A stretch of 64,000 bases of DNA, from NCBI GenBank assembly GCA_026027325.1, contig JAMSLZ010000002.1, positions 2,976,001 to 3,040,000 on the forward strand, given 5' to 3'. This document shows positions 24,701-31,878 of this stretch, piece after piece; within the stretch, counting starts at the first letter, position 1; each line of letters opens with the position of its first letter. Both the position numbers and the translations under genes were made by a program. Source of the DNA: Actinomucor elegans. Lineage: Eukaryota; Mucoromycota; Mucoromycetes; Mucorales; Mucoraceae. A model generated the notes under the pieces. It worked only from the letters and a program-made list of their open reading frames with translations, ran no database searches and had not been told where the DNA came from.

Positions 24701-24828
24701 CATTAGAAGACGGAGTGGAGCCAACTGAGATTGTTTTAGGAACAACAAACAATCCTAATGTTGGCGAAACGAAGTCAAATAATGTGATAGATACCCACCC
24801 TTGGTATCGCCGATTTCTAGGAATCTAG
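20908..24828 (+). CDS. DIRS copy 1 tyrosine recombinase, in a 1306-codon open frame
   Basis: The recombinase joins the circular DNA copy to the genome. Its recognisable domain is the last 400 codons (from about 23660). An N-terminal SAM-like core-binding part (STTKIYDNGWRQWHRWC) is followed by the catalytic domain: Arg1085 in ARPRSDMGRL, His1202 and Arg1205 in HSIR, His1225 in HAGW and nucleophile Tyr1239/1240 in KFYY. The frame is open much farther upstream, from an ATG at 20908, only 22 nt after the ORF1 ATG, and overlaps ORF1 and the RT completely. Whether the first 900 codons are translated is unknown. The recombinase may instead be reached by frameshifting or re-initiation after the RT stop at 23698. 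The last 45 codons contain the internal complementary region. Confidence 0.85.
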   Translation: MFKSLTSKQTSLAHKWRPYSESSKNNEQEKEKFKSTGLNSPWLLAKPWTMHLQHNLRTISNNTKEPSSVTTMTLGQKQNKSTENLFRTSKTGRWMRISSSVPFIRSLKQHDSRLEPVQNCTNNFSICKTKQNLPQEKIEKSLITPLSKPNDLQFSDLAQRNYKKMRRKRFPSKRLGYLQASNTWNIHQKKMEKRILSIETLLNNFKKLALKTRSSEMQRRLVGETSATIVDLMEHEEEEGQEVDRGVGTGHAVTLFNMEDEAEALSPPINRIHSPPLQWPTTTYSSTTAAEPSTTNQQDISYSTLYNTTRRHLTWRPSYSFPQILDTDNNSSISSFNRQGRIQNSVCHPSDTMENQCITTQLNRTASRQRSCQKIFIRRNNRDNANSIKRLPFKVLHNSRKNKAQADSELSTAKSTYPMRALQNGRYPGTKRIDRTRRFYVQNRLEGRLYSGSNPSKITKIPHFQKRRRCLPVSIASVWPKRSSSSVLKNNALRYRTFTSRRYPSSLLPRRYLFTVKNKKRLARNHQKGNYSSPILGIYNQRRKKSSHTITDTRVLGFSIQYKENENYSTTAENKQTFVKDPSSYSTSPTHMQMDSGPVGQSNINDSSYRRSSSPHSLFTERSSEESSQKQSELGDAMPNIPSEFTRISLVEGINLIEERPTYSSNNSSCSPTNDIHRQFRHRLGGELTNDINIRVLEQPRQIDLNKRSRTEGSLLCIENACSKIRKLHDKGFHRQHHSPQIHNKIWRYSLSSATGTGNTDSRTLQPLPLDSDLSTHRGITKHSRRPTIQETDSTLRTNHSEKTISSSDTTMGTACSGRLCGFPQPSTEEILESSSRSISRGTRRVSTKMAQKRDVFESPLEINPKSDTTAEETEDTSSSFDHSSVAQSILVPNGLENEALGQPNYNEDQQEVLTDRLAIISNARHKSGLTDTASIEYLKNSTRKSTTKIYDNGWRQWHRWCLQQNPKIVPTAYNCANILQFLVANNKYSSNHLNTLRSSIASVFRELYPDEMPLAIQPTIQAFFAAKRRSEVKIPTPQQLETWDTNKMTMFILSSWADSNNLNLYDLQLKTIALLCLATMARPRSDMGRLQFRDTIFQYQDSTNSTLTGVTVHFREPKETQVKTSKLGVLQDSRLCPVSTLNVFVQKTAILRRNLPVDHTLFLAFIEKPESVTSIRPSTMSNWVKLLMEKSGIDTTKFKAHSIRAASSTKAVEKGHSIDSVKEHAGWSLNSNTFEKFYYKPTNQESSSTAITYSIFSQTENTITLEDGVEPTEIVLGTTNNPNVGETKSNNVIDTHPWYRRFLGI
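21641..23698 (+). CDS. DIRS copy 1 reverse transcriptase, RNase H and methyltransferase-like domain
   Basis: Copies element RNA to DNA. The RT (about residues 100-340) has DLKDAYTVVPIHP (motif A), SLAFGLNVAPRLFSK and the active site YLDD at 264-267. RNase H (about 415-560) has IYTDSSDTGWG, VRELKAVYYAL, FTDNTTA and HIAGLQNTLADQLSR, with its acidic catalytic residues present. The segment VVDAFAASHNHQLKRYWS through FLNPPW to PLWPSQYWYP is the methyltransferase-like (DAM) domain of DIRS elements. The frame opens at a GTG within ORF1. Its first ATG is codon 140, already inside the RT fingers, so translation probably needs a -1 shift from ORF1 or another non-standard event. No interruptions. Confidence 0.92.
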   Translation: MAWELVTRSLFSTWRTRQRHSPLQSTEFTALPFSGQQQPIVQQLPQNPQQQTNKTSPIQHYTTPQDGILPGGRLTHFHKYWTQITTHPFPLSIVKEGYKIPFATRPIPWKINVLQLNSTEQQAANEAVKKFLSAGIIEIMPTQSKDYLSKFFTIQEKTKRRPILNCQRLNQHIQCEHFKMEGIPALRELIEQGDFMCKIDLKDAYTVVPIHPKSRRYLTFKNEGVVYQYRSLAFGLNVAPRLFSKIMRYAIEPLRQEGIRLVYYLDDICLLSKTKRDLLATTRKVITHLQSLGFIINEEKSLLTPSQTQEFLGFQFNTKKMKITVPLQKINKLLLKIRQATQPVQRTCRWIAGLLGKVTSMIPAIGEALLHIRYLQRDLAKSLHKNNQNWEMPCQISPQSLQEFHWWKESISSKNGLPIQAITVPAPQLTIYTDSSDTGWGVSSPMISTFGFWNNQDKSTSINVRELKAVYYALKMHALRLENCTIKVFTDNTTALKYTTKFGGTASHQLQELAILIQELCNRYHLTVTYQHIAGLQNTLADQLSRKQIPLYEQTIPKKLFHQVIQQWGPLVVDAFAASHNHQLKRYWSLHPDPSAEAQDAFQQKWLKKGMFLNPPWKLIPKVIQQLKKQKIHQAVLITPLWPSQYWYPMVLRMKHLDNPIIMKINKRFSLTAWLLSATQGTSLV
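24695..24792 (+). repeat. DIRS copy 1 internal complementary region
   Basis: 98 bp whose reverse complement equals the right outer end joined to the left outer end (CATTAGGATT with GATTGTTTG), i.e. the predicted circle junction. It lies wholly inside the recombinase coding sequence. Confidence 0.88.
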
Positions 24829-24865
24829 TTAACATAATTATATATTTTATATCTCACTCCCTCCC

Positions 24866-24891
24866 AAAAAAAAAAAAAAAAAAAAAAAAAA
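24866..24891 (+). repeat. A26 tract in DIRS copy 1
   Basis: Follows CTCCC and precedes TTGAATAG, 37 bp after the recombinase stop. Copy 2 has 35 at this point. Confidence 0.9.
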
Positions 24892-24912
24892 TTGAATAGT
24901 AATGCTTAGGCA

Positions 24913-24995
24913 GAAAGATATAGGGAAGAAAGGGAAACTATTATTTATTACAAAAAGGAAAATAAAGCGTGGCTCTGAGAGCATCTATCACATTA
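24913..24995 (+). repeat. DIRS copy 1 right inverted terminal repeat
   Basis: 83 bp, reverse complement of 20778-20860. Bases 24996-25024 outside it match the other half of the internal complementary region. Confidence 0.9.
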
Positions 24996-25024
24996 TTTGA
25001 CTTCGTTTCGCCAACATTAGGATT

Positions 25025-27058
25025 TACTCTGTGCATAATGCTCGAGCTACCGCTGCATTTCCATAAACTCTACTAAAATCATATTTTATCAATAATGGCT
25101 TGCTAGGTTGAAGGAAATATTCAGTTATCTTTGAATTATTAAGAGTATCTTTCTGTTTTCATAGAATTCAGTAAAACATACTGCATCTATCAACAATATT
25201 CTGCTATTGAAAAAAAAAAAAAAAAAAAAAAAGGTCAAAATTTCTGTTAAACGATTCAGGGCGATTCTAAAAGCGCTGATTAAACAAAACATGTTTTCCT
25301 TTCCTCATCCAATCAAGTTTAGAGAATACCCCCAAGTGATGGAGAAGATGGTGACATACATACCTTTGGGTTACTTTAGAATAGTGCTATAAATATGTCC
25401 AAGCCATGATTTCTAATGTATCTTAGTTTGTCACCGATTGCCGTATATACTGATACATAAAATTGACTAGGGAAACTTAAGTGGGGAACCAACTGCAAAA
25501 TTAAGTGCGATTACTCAACTAGTATCACAAGTACGATGAATCAAAAAAGCACTTTTGTGCGCCTTTTTTTTTTGGATTTTATGGTACTTTTCGTTATTAA
25601 TAGCAATCAGACAATCTGTTTTTTTTAAACAGCCCTGTAAGCTGCTTACACGTCCAGGATAGATGAAATCATAGTATAGTGTAATATATACTAATTTACA
25701 GCTAATTGTTAGTGAGTATAGTATACTGAATAGACTTTAGCTCAGCAGTGGTTCTAATAGGTTCTGTAACCCATCTTGAACGCGTACTAATCATCAGATA
25801 CGGCATTATATTAAGAGCAATTTTTACAATACATACTTGAGCTATAATACATTTGCTGTTCTGAATAGACATAAGTCATCTGATGTAACAATAAATCAAA
25901 ACCAATCGAAAAAACGAGGACATTAAGAATGGCCTTATCCAATAAAACTAGTAAAGGCTCACATATTTAATCCTTATTTTTTAAGACGCATGATGGGACG
26001 AGATACGTTGTCTTTTAGAACACTATTCTGATATCTAGAAATAAATCACGTAGCAGTCTAATATCCACTTACAACAACTTGGAGTCATAATTGGAGGTTC
26101 TTCATATTAGAGGGCATGTGGACTTTTTTGTATTACAGATCAAATATTCGAGTTATGACCGCATTTTTAATAAATTTCCAAATCTGTTTTTTTTATCAAC
26201 GATAAATCAGTAAATGGAGGGAAATAGTGAACGGTGTTTACATCACAAGATGCAGGATTGAGTTCTATATACATTTGATTTATTGTAAGTATCGATAATC
26301 TGTTTGCCACTAAAAGTGGCATTCAGAGTTTATGCTAAAAAATTCCGGATGATTCCGAAAAGCGCTTTCGGTTGAATGATCTGATTTATATTCCATGTTC
26401 AGAATGAACTACTGCATCCGTTAATATTCTGAGACAAATGCATTCATTATGTTTGTTAACCTTCGTTAGGAAGCCTCATGTTGTTAAACTGCTGTACAGG
26501 ATTGCATGAAACGTCTAAATTATTTATTTATTTTACATCATTTAGGAGGGAATTGGCTGTTCATAACTTAGTCATTATAAACAGACTTTATTGAATATTT
26601 TAATTCATTAAAAGAAGAAAAAAACTACGTAGAATCAATGCTTTGCAGAGGTTATATAAGTATACTATGTTATTCTTTGCTGGTTCGGTTTGATTGGAAA
26701 TCCTTATCCCCACATTTGTAATGATAGTGGCGGCAAAATAAGGTTTAAAGTGTGCGTTGCACGCTTTATTGAAATTTGACAGTCAAAAGACTAATTTGGT
26801 ACTAATGAAATAAGTTTTTGGTGGTTGCCATGTGCGTTACACAAAAGGCGTAAAAAGGATGACAGGCCGGAAGAAAATATAGTCATTTTTGACAGGTATG
26901 GATTAATGAATTGCAGTGGTTATTTTATAAAGATTGCACTGTGCTACCAACATGAAATCATTTCTTGTCAAAAATTACATAAAAGGCAGGAATTTGACAG
27001 ATGGTTCACTATCAAAAATCGATCCACCATAACATGTTGATTGCATGGTAGCACCAAG

Positions 27059-27092
<34 letters not shown>

Positions 27093-27380
27093 TGTCTTTA
27101 TTGCTGTATAAAAAAGGGTATCGATAATGAAGTATGGTATGAAGGAAAGTATGTTCTATCATAAAAATAAAAGATGAATTAAATGTATATATGTAGTATT
27201 GTATAAAAAAATTGAACATGAGCATAGAAAAGAATATCTATCTTTGAGATCAACAAAGTCAAACATTCTGACTATAATAGTAGTAGTATGTATATAAGCA
27301 TGTATGTATATAAGAGATACCCCAAAGTTTTTGAAGAAAGGAGAGCAGCGAGTTTTTTTTCTTTTTTTTTTTCAATCCAT
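25025..27380. other. Spacer between the two DIRS copies
   Basis: A22 near 25210-25231. Degenerate repeat copies at 25690-25890 (+) and about 26375-26440 (-). A (TAA)n microsatellite at 27059-27088. No supported gene except the possible 21-codon one at 27381-27446. Confidence 0.6.
25690..25890 (+). repeat. Degenerate dispersed repeat, one full and one partial unit
   Basis: GGTTCTAATAGG, then CCCATCTTGAACGCG and ACTAATCATCAGATACG follow the family order. A second partial unit (TTCTGAATAGACATAAGTC then ATCTGATGTAAC) begins about 100 bp later. Confidence 0.5.
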
Positions 27381-27446
27381 TTAGCGCTTGACTGGAGCAG
27401 GATAAGGTCTTGGGAGAGGAGGTCTAACTGGTCTATCTGGAGGCAT
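27381..27446 (-). CDS. Possible 21-residue proline/arginine-rich microprotein gene
   Basis: Not recognised. The minus strand has GTATATAAAG (27551-27560), then a leader rich in ACT, CAA and GCA triplets, then ATG at 27446 with MPPDRPVRPPLPRPYPAPV and a stop at 27381. The composition (8 Pro, 4 Arg in 21 residues) is far from random for AT-rich DNA, and the TATA-leader-ATG layout resembles a short transcript unit. DIRS copy 2 is inserted about 63 bp upstream of the TATA-like box. It could be a short ORF in a non-coding RNA or the first exon of a longer gene; no good donor follows. Confidence 0.3.
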   Translation of the reverse strand: MPPDRPVRPPLPRPYPAPVKR

Positions 27447-27651
27447 TTTGTAGTAGTAGTAGTAGTAGTTGTAGTAGTAGTTGTTGTTGTTGCAGTTGCA
27501 GTTGCAGTAGTAGTTTTGAAATAAAAGCTAAAAAAAAGCGGGAATCGTGCCTTTATATACGAAACTTGATGTTTTGTGTGACGCGTTGGTTTTCTTGTTC
27601 AATGATCGTCGACCTATCTCAAAATCCTAATGTTGGCGAAACGAAGTCAAA

Positions 27652-27734
27652 TAATGTGATAGATGCTCTCAGAGCCACGCTTTATTTTCCTTTTTGTAAT
27701 AAATAATAGTTTCCCTTTCTTCCCTATATCTTTC
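27652..27734 (-). repeat. DIRS copy 2 inverted terminal repeat (3' side of element)
   Basis: 83 bp, reverse complement of 31796-31878. Confidence 0.9.
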
Positions 27735-27751
27735 TGCCTAAGCATTACTAT

Positions 27752-27755
<4 letters not shown>

Positions 27756-27790
<35 letters not shown>
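27756..27790 (-). repeat. T35 (A35 on the element strand) in DIRS copy 2
   Basis: Same position as the A26 of copy 1, nine bases longer. Confidence 0.9.
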
Positions 27791-27791
<1 letters not shown>

Positions 27792-27827
27792 GGAGGGAGT
27801 GAGATATAAAATATATAATTATGTTAA

Positions 27828-30800
27828 CTAGATTCCTAGAAATCGGCGATACCAAGGGTGGGTATCTATCACATTATTTGACTTCGTTTCGCCAACATTA
27901 GGATTGTTTGTTGTTCCTAAAACAATCTCAGTTGGCTCCACTCCGTCTTCTAATGTGATAGTGTTTTCCGTTTGAGAAAAAATTGAATAAGTGATTGCCG
28001 TACTTGAGGATTCTTGATTTGTTGGTTTATAATAGAATTTTTCAAAAGTATTTGAGTTAAGGCTCCAGCCAGCATGTTCTTTTACTGAATCGATAGAGTG
28101 TCCCTTTTCCACCGCTTTTGTACTTGACGCCGCTCGTATTGAATGTGCTTTGAATTTAGTGGTGTCGATACCCGATTTTTCCATTAGTAGTTTAACCCAG
28201 TTGGACATGGTTGATGGACGAATGGAGGTAACTGATTCTGGTTTTTCAATAAAAGCTAAGAATAAAGTGTGATCCACAGGTAGATTTCTCCTTAAAATCG
28301 CAGTTTTTTGAACAAATACATTTAGAGTAGATACCGGGCATAAGCGAGAATCTTGAAGAACGCCTAACTTAGATGTCTTGACTTGAGTTTCTTTGGGCTC
28401 ACGAAAGTGTACTGTGACTCCTGTAAGAGTTGAATTTGTTGAATCTTGATACTGAAAGATAGTGTCACGAAATTGAAGTCTGCCCATATCCGATCTTGGT
28501 CTGGCCATCGTAGCTAAGCAAAGTAAAGCAATTGTTTTGAGTTGTAAATCATATAAGTTTAGGTTATTTGAATCTGCCCAAGATGAAAGAATGAACATAG
28601 TCATTTTGTTTGTATCCCATGTTTCCAACTGTTGAGGTGTAGGAATTTTTACTTCTGATCTACGCTTTGCTGCAAAGAAGGCTTGAATTGTTGGTTGGAT
28701 TGCTAACGGCATTTCATCCGGGTACAGTTCACGAAAGACCGAAGCTATGGAAGATCTTAAGGTGTTTAAGTGATTGCTGCTGTATTTGTTATTAGCGACT
28801 AAAAATTGTAAAATATTTGCACAGTTGTAAGCCGTCGGAACAATTTTTGGGTTTTGTTGTAAACACCAACGATGCCATTGTCGCCATCCATTATCGTATA
28901 TTTTTGTGGTGCTTTTGCGTGTTGAATTTTTAAGATATTCAATACTAGCAGTGTCGGTTAAACCAGACTTGTGCCTTGCGTTGCTGATAATAGCCAAGCG
29001 GTCAGTGAGAACCTCTTGTTGATCTTCATTATAATTGGGTTGTCCAAGTGCTTCATTCTCAAGACCATTGGGTACCAATATTGACTGGGCCACAGAGGAG
29101 TGATCAAAACTGCTTGATGTATCTTCTGTTTCTTCAGCTGTTGTATCACTTTTGGGATTAATTTCCAGGGGGGATTCAAAAACATCCCTTTTTTGAGCCA
29201 TTTTTGTTGAAACGCGTCTTGTGCCTCGGCTGATGGATCTGGATGAAGACTCCAGTATCTCTTCAGTTGATGGTTGTGGGAAGCCGCAAAGGCGTCCACT
29301 ACAAGCGGTCCCCATTGTTGTATCACTTGATGAAATAGTTTTTTCGGAATGGTTTGTTCGTAAAGTGGAATCTGTTTCCTGGATAGTTGGTCTGCGAGAG
29401 TGTTTTGTAATCCCGCGATGTGTTGATAAGTCACTGTCAAGTGGTAGCGGTTGCAGAGTTCTTGAATCAGTATTGCCAGTTCCTGTAGCTGATGAGAGGC
29501 TGTACCTCCAAATTTTGTTGTGTATTTGAGGGCTGTGGTGTTGTCTGTGAAAACCTTTATCGTGCAATTTTCTAATCTTAGAGCATGCATTTTCAATGCA
29601 TAATAGACTGCCTTCAGTTCGCGAACGTTTATTGAGGTCGATTTGTCTTGGTTGTTCCAAAACCCGAATGTTGATATCATTGGTGAGCTCACCCCCCAAC
29701 CTGTGTCTGAACTGTCTGTGTATATCGTTAGTTGGGGAGCAGGAACTGTTATTGCTTGAATAGGTAGGCCGTTCTTCGATGAGATTGATTCCTTCCACCA
29801 ATGAAATTCTTGTAAACTCTGAGGGGATATTTGGCATGGCATCTCCCAGTTCTGATTGTTTTTGTGAAGACTCTTCGCTAGATCTCTCTGTAAATAGCGA
29901 ATGTGGAGAAGAGCTTCTCCTATAGCTGGAATCATTGATGTTACTTTGCCCAACAGGCCCGCTATCCATCTGCATGTGCGTTGGACTGGTTGAGTAGCTT
30001 GACGGATCTTTAACAAAAGTTTGTTTATTTTCTGCAGTGGTACTGTAATTTTCATTTTCTTTGTATTGAATTGAAAACCCAAGAACTCTTGTGTCTGTGA
30101 TGGTGTGAGAAGACTTTTTTCTTCGTTGATTATAAATCCCAAGGATTGGAGATGAGTAATTACCTTTCTGGTGGTTGCGAGCAAGTCTCTTTTTGTTTTT
30201 GACAGTAAACAAATATCGTCTAGGTAGTAGACTAGACGGATACCTTCTTGACGTAAAGGTTCGATAGCGTAACGCATTATTTTTGAGAACAGACGAGGAG
30301 CTACGTTTAGGCCAAACGCTAGCGATCGATACTGGTAAACAACGCCTTCGTTTTTGAAAGTGAGGTATCTTCGTGATTTTGGATGGATTGGAACCACTGT
30401 ATAGGCGTCCTTCAAGTCGATTTTGCACATAAAATCTCCTTGTTCGATCAATTCTCTTAGTGCCGGGATACCTTCCATTTTGAAGTGCTCGCATTGGATA
30501 TGTTGATTTAGCCGTTGACAGTTCAGAATCGGCCTGCGCTTTGTTTTTTCTTGAATTGTGAAGAACTTTGAAAGGTAATCTTTTGATTGAGTTGGCATTA
30601 TCTCTATTATTCCTGCGGATAAAAATTTTTTGACAGCTTCGTTGGCGGCTTGCTGTTCTGTTGAGTTGAGTTGTAATACATTGATTTTCCATGGTATCGG
30701 ACGGGTGGCAAACGGAATTTTGTATCCTTCCTTGACGATTGAAAGAGGAAATGGATGAGTTGTTATCTGTGTCCAATATTTGTGGAAATGAGTAAGACGG

Positions 30801-31748
30801 CCTCCAGGTAAGATGCCGTCTTGTGGTGTTGTATAATGTTGAATAGGAGATGTCTTGTTGGTTTGTTGTTGAGGGTTCTGCGGCAGTTGTTGAACTATAG
30901 GTTGTTGTTGGCCACTGAAGGGGAGGGCTGTGAATTCTGTTGATTGGAGGGGAGAGTGCCTCTGCCTCGTCCTCCATGTTGAAAAGAGTGACCGCGTGAC
31001 CAGTTCCCACGCCACGGTCCACCTCTTGACCTTCCTCTTCCTCGTGTTCCATTAAATCCACGATTGTTGCTGAAGTTTCCCCTACTAAACGACGTTGCAT
31101 CTCTGATGACCTTGTCTTCAAAGCGAGCTTTTTGAAGTTGTTCAACAAAGTTTCTATCGAAAGTATTCGCTTTTCCATCTTCTTCTGGTGAATATTCCAA
31201 GTGTTTGATGCTTGAAGGTAGCCTAAGCGCTTTGAGGGAAACCTCTTTCGCCTCATTTTCTTGTAATTTCGCTGAGCCAAATCCGAAAATTGCAAGTCGT
31301 TGGGCTTGCTCAATGGTGTTATTAAAGATTTCTCTATCTTTTCCTGAGGTAAATTCTGCTTTGTCTTGCAGATACTGAAGTTGTTCGTACAATTCTGTAC
31401 TGGCTCTAGCCTGGAGTCGTGTTGTTTCAGTGATCTTATGAATGGTACTGACGAGCTGATACGCATCCACCTTCCAGTTTTTGAGGTCCGGAATAAATTC
31501 TCTGTTGATTTGTTCTGCTTTTGTCCAAGTGTCATGGTTGTAACGCTGGATGGTTCTTTTGTATTGTTTGAAATCGTCCTTAAGTTGTGCTGAAGATGCA
31601 TTGTCCAAGGTTTCGCTAATAACCAAGGGGAGTTCAGTCCCGTTGACTTGAATTTCTCTTTCTCTTGCTCGTTGTTCTTCGAGCTCTCTGAATAGGGCCT
31701 CCACTTGTGCGCGAGTGAGGTTTGTTTGCTGGTTAGACTCTTGAACAT
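27828..31748 (-). CDS. DIRS copy 2 tyrosine recombinase, in a 1306-codon open frame
   Basis: Identical in translation to the copy 1 product. The recombinase domain is the last 400 codons, with all catalytic residues kept (Arg, HSIR, HAGW, KFYY). The same long upstream extension overlaps ORF1 and the RT. Confidence 0.85.
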   Translation of the reverse strand: MFKSLTSKQTSLAHKWRPYSESSKNNEQEKEKFKSTGLNSPWLLAKPWTMHLQHNLRTISNNTKEPSSVTTMTLGQKQNKSTENLFRTSKTGRWMRISSSVPFIRSLKQHDSRLEPVQNCTNNFSICKTKQNLPQEKIEKSLITPLSKPNDLQFSDLAQRNYKKMRRKRFPSKRLGYLQASNTWNIHQKKMEKRILSIETLLNNFKKLALKTRSSEMQRRLVGETSATIVDLMEHEEEEGQEVDRGVGTGHAVTLFNMEDEAEALSPPINRIHSPPLQWPTTTYSSTTAAEPSTTNQQDISYSTLYNTTRRHLTWRPSYSFPQILDTDNNSSISSFNRQGRIQNSVCHPSDTMENQCITTQLNRTASRQRSCQKIFIRRNNRDNANSIKRLPFKVLHNSRKNKAQADSELSTAKSTYPMRALQNGRYPGTKRIDRTRRFYVQNRLEGRLYSGSNPSKITKIPHFQKRRRCLPVSIASVWPKRSSSSVLKNNALRYRTFTSRRYPSSLLPRRYLFTVKNKKRLARNHQKGNYSSPILGIYNQRRKKSSHTITDTRVLGFSIQYKENENYSTTAENKQTFVKDPSSYSTSPTHMQMDSGPVGQSNINDSSYRRSSSPHSLFTERSSEESSQKQSELGDAMPNIPSEFTRISLVEGINLIEERPTYSSNNSSCSPTNDIHRQFRHRLGGELTNDINIRVLEQPRQIDLNKRSRTEGSLLCIENACSKIRKLHDKGFHRQHHSPQIHNKIWRYSLSSATGTGNTDSRTLQPLPLDSDLSTHRGITKHSRRPTIQETDSTLRTNHSEKTISSSDTTMGTACSGRLCGFPQPSTEEILESSSRSISRGTRRVSTKMAQKRDVFESPLEINPKSDTTAEETEDTSSSFDHSSVAQSILVPNGLENEALGQPNYNEDQQEVLTDRLAIISNARHKSGLTDTASIEYLKNSTRKSTTKIYDNGWRQWHRWCLQQNPKIVPTAYNCANILQFLVANNKYSSNHLNTLRSSIASVFRELYPDEMPLAIQPTIQAFFAAKRRSEVKIPTPQQLETWDTNKMTMFILSSWADSNNLNLYDLQLKTIALLCLATMARPRSDMGRLQFRDTIFQYQDSTNSTLTGVTVHFREPKETQVKTSKLGVLQDSRLCPVSTLNVFVQKTAILRRNLPVDHTLFLAFIEKPESVTSIRPSTMSNWVKLLMEKSGIDTTKFKAHSIRAASSTKAVEKGHSIDSVKEHAGWSLNSNTFEKFYYKPTNQESSSTAITYSIFSQTENTITLEDGVEPTEIVLGTTNNPNVGETKSNNVIDTHPWYRRFLGI
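28958..31015 (-). CDS. DIRS copy 2 reverse transcriptase, RNase H and methyltransferase-like domain
   Basis: 685 codons, identical in translation to the copy 1 product, including YLDD and the RNase H acidic residues. The frame opens at GTG inside ORF1, and the first ATG is at codon 140. Confidence 0.92.
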   Translation of the reverse strand: MAWELVTRSLFSTWRTRQRHSPLQSTEFTALPFSGQQQPIVQQLPQNPQQQTNKTSPIQHYTTPQDGILPGGRLTHFHKYWTQITTHPFPLSIVKEGYKIPFATRPIPWKINVLQLNSTEQQAANEAVKKFLSAGIIEIMPTQSKDYLSKFFTIQEKTKRRPILNCQRLNQHIQCEHFKMEGIPALRELIEQGDFMCKIDLKDAYTVVPIHPKSRRYLTFKNEGVVYQYRSLAFGLNVAPRLFSKIMRYAIEPLRQEGIRLVYYLDDICLLSKTKRDLLATTRKVITHLQSLGFIINEEKSLLTPSQTQEFLGFQFNTKKMKITVPLQKINKLLLKIRQATQPVQRTCRWIAGLLGKVTSMIPAIGEALLHIRYLQRDLAKSLHKNNQNWEMPCQISPQSLQEFHWWKESISSKNGLPIQAITVPAPQLTIYTDSSDTGWGVSSPMISTFGFWNNQDKSTSINVRELKAVYYALKMHALRLENCTIKVFTDNTTALKYTTKFGGTASHQLQELAILIQELCNRYHLTVTYQHIAGLQNTLADQLSRKQIPLYEQTIPKKLFHQVIQQWGPLVVDAFAASHNHQLKRYWSLHPDPSAEAQDAFQQKWLKKGMFLNPPWKLIPKVIQQLKKQKIHQAVLITPLWPSQYWYPMVLRMKHLDNPIIMKINKRFSLTAWLLSATQGTSLV

Positions 31749-31770
31749 TAGTTATATTGATATTATCCAT
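30895..31770 (-). CDS. DIRS copy 2 gag-like ORF1
   Basis: 291 residues from MDNINITNVQE, identical to copy 1, with the RG-rich C-terminal tail overlapping the RT frame. Confidence 0.8.
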   Translation of the reverse strand: MDNINITNVQESNQQTNLTRAQVEALFRELEEQRAREREIQVNGTELPLVISETLDNASSAQLKDDFKQYKRTIQRYNHDTWTKAEQINREFIPDLKNWKVDAYQLVSTIHKITETTRLQARASTELYEQLQYLQDKAEFTSGKDREIFNNTIEQAQRLAIFGFGSAKLQENEAKEVSLKALRLPSSIKHLEYSPEEDGKANTFDRNFVEQLQKARFEDKVIRDATSFSRGNFSNNRGFNGTRGRGRSRGGPWRGNWSRGHSFQHGGRGRGTLPSNQQNSQPSPSVANNNL

Positions 31771-31795
31771 AGTTAACCCCACGATGCGTGGCTTT

Positions 31796-31878
31796 GAAAG
31801 ATATAGGGAAGAAAGGGAAACTATTATTTATTACAAAAAGGAAAATAAAGCGTGGCTCTGAGAGCATCTATCACATTA
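31796..31878 (-). repeat. DIRS copy 2 inverted terminal repeat (5' side of element)
   Basis: 83 bp, reverse complement of 27652-27734; bases to 31926 are the outer segment that matches the internal complementary region. Confidence 0.9.

Larger units (their letters stand above)
20730..25024 (+). mobile_element. Intact DIRS-like tyrosine-recombinase retrotransposon, copy 1
   Basis: Domain order gag-like ORF, reverse transcriptase, RNase H, methyltransferase-like domain, tyrosine recombinase, with no integrase or protease: a DIRS element. The ends are inverted repeats (20778-20860 and 24913-24995, 83 bp each) plus outer segments of about 48 and 29 bp. Both outer segments match an internal complementary region (24695-24792), as expected for replication through a circle. 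No long duplication flanks it; the element ends share ATT (left ATTGTTTG, right TTAGGATT), consistent with recombinase insertion. All three frames are open with no lesions, so it may be active. A26 lies between the last ORF and the right inverted repeat. Confidence 0.93.

Noticed and set aside
20730..25024. LTR retrotransposon
   Set aside because: Terminal repeats are inverted, an internal complementary region exists, and a tyrosine recombinase replaces protease and integrase.
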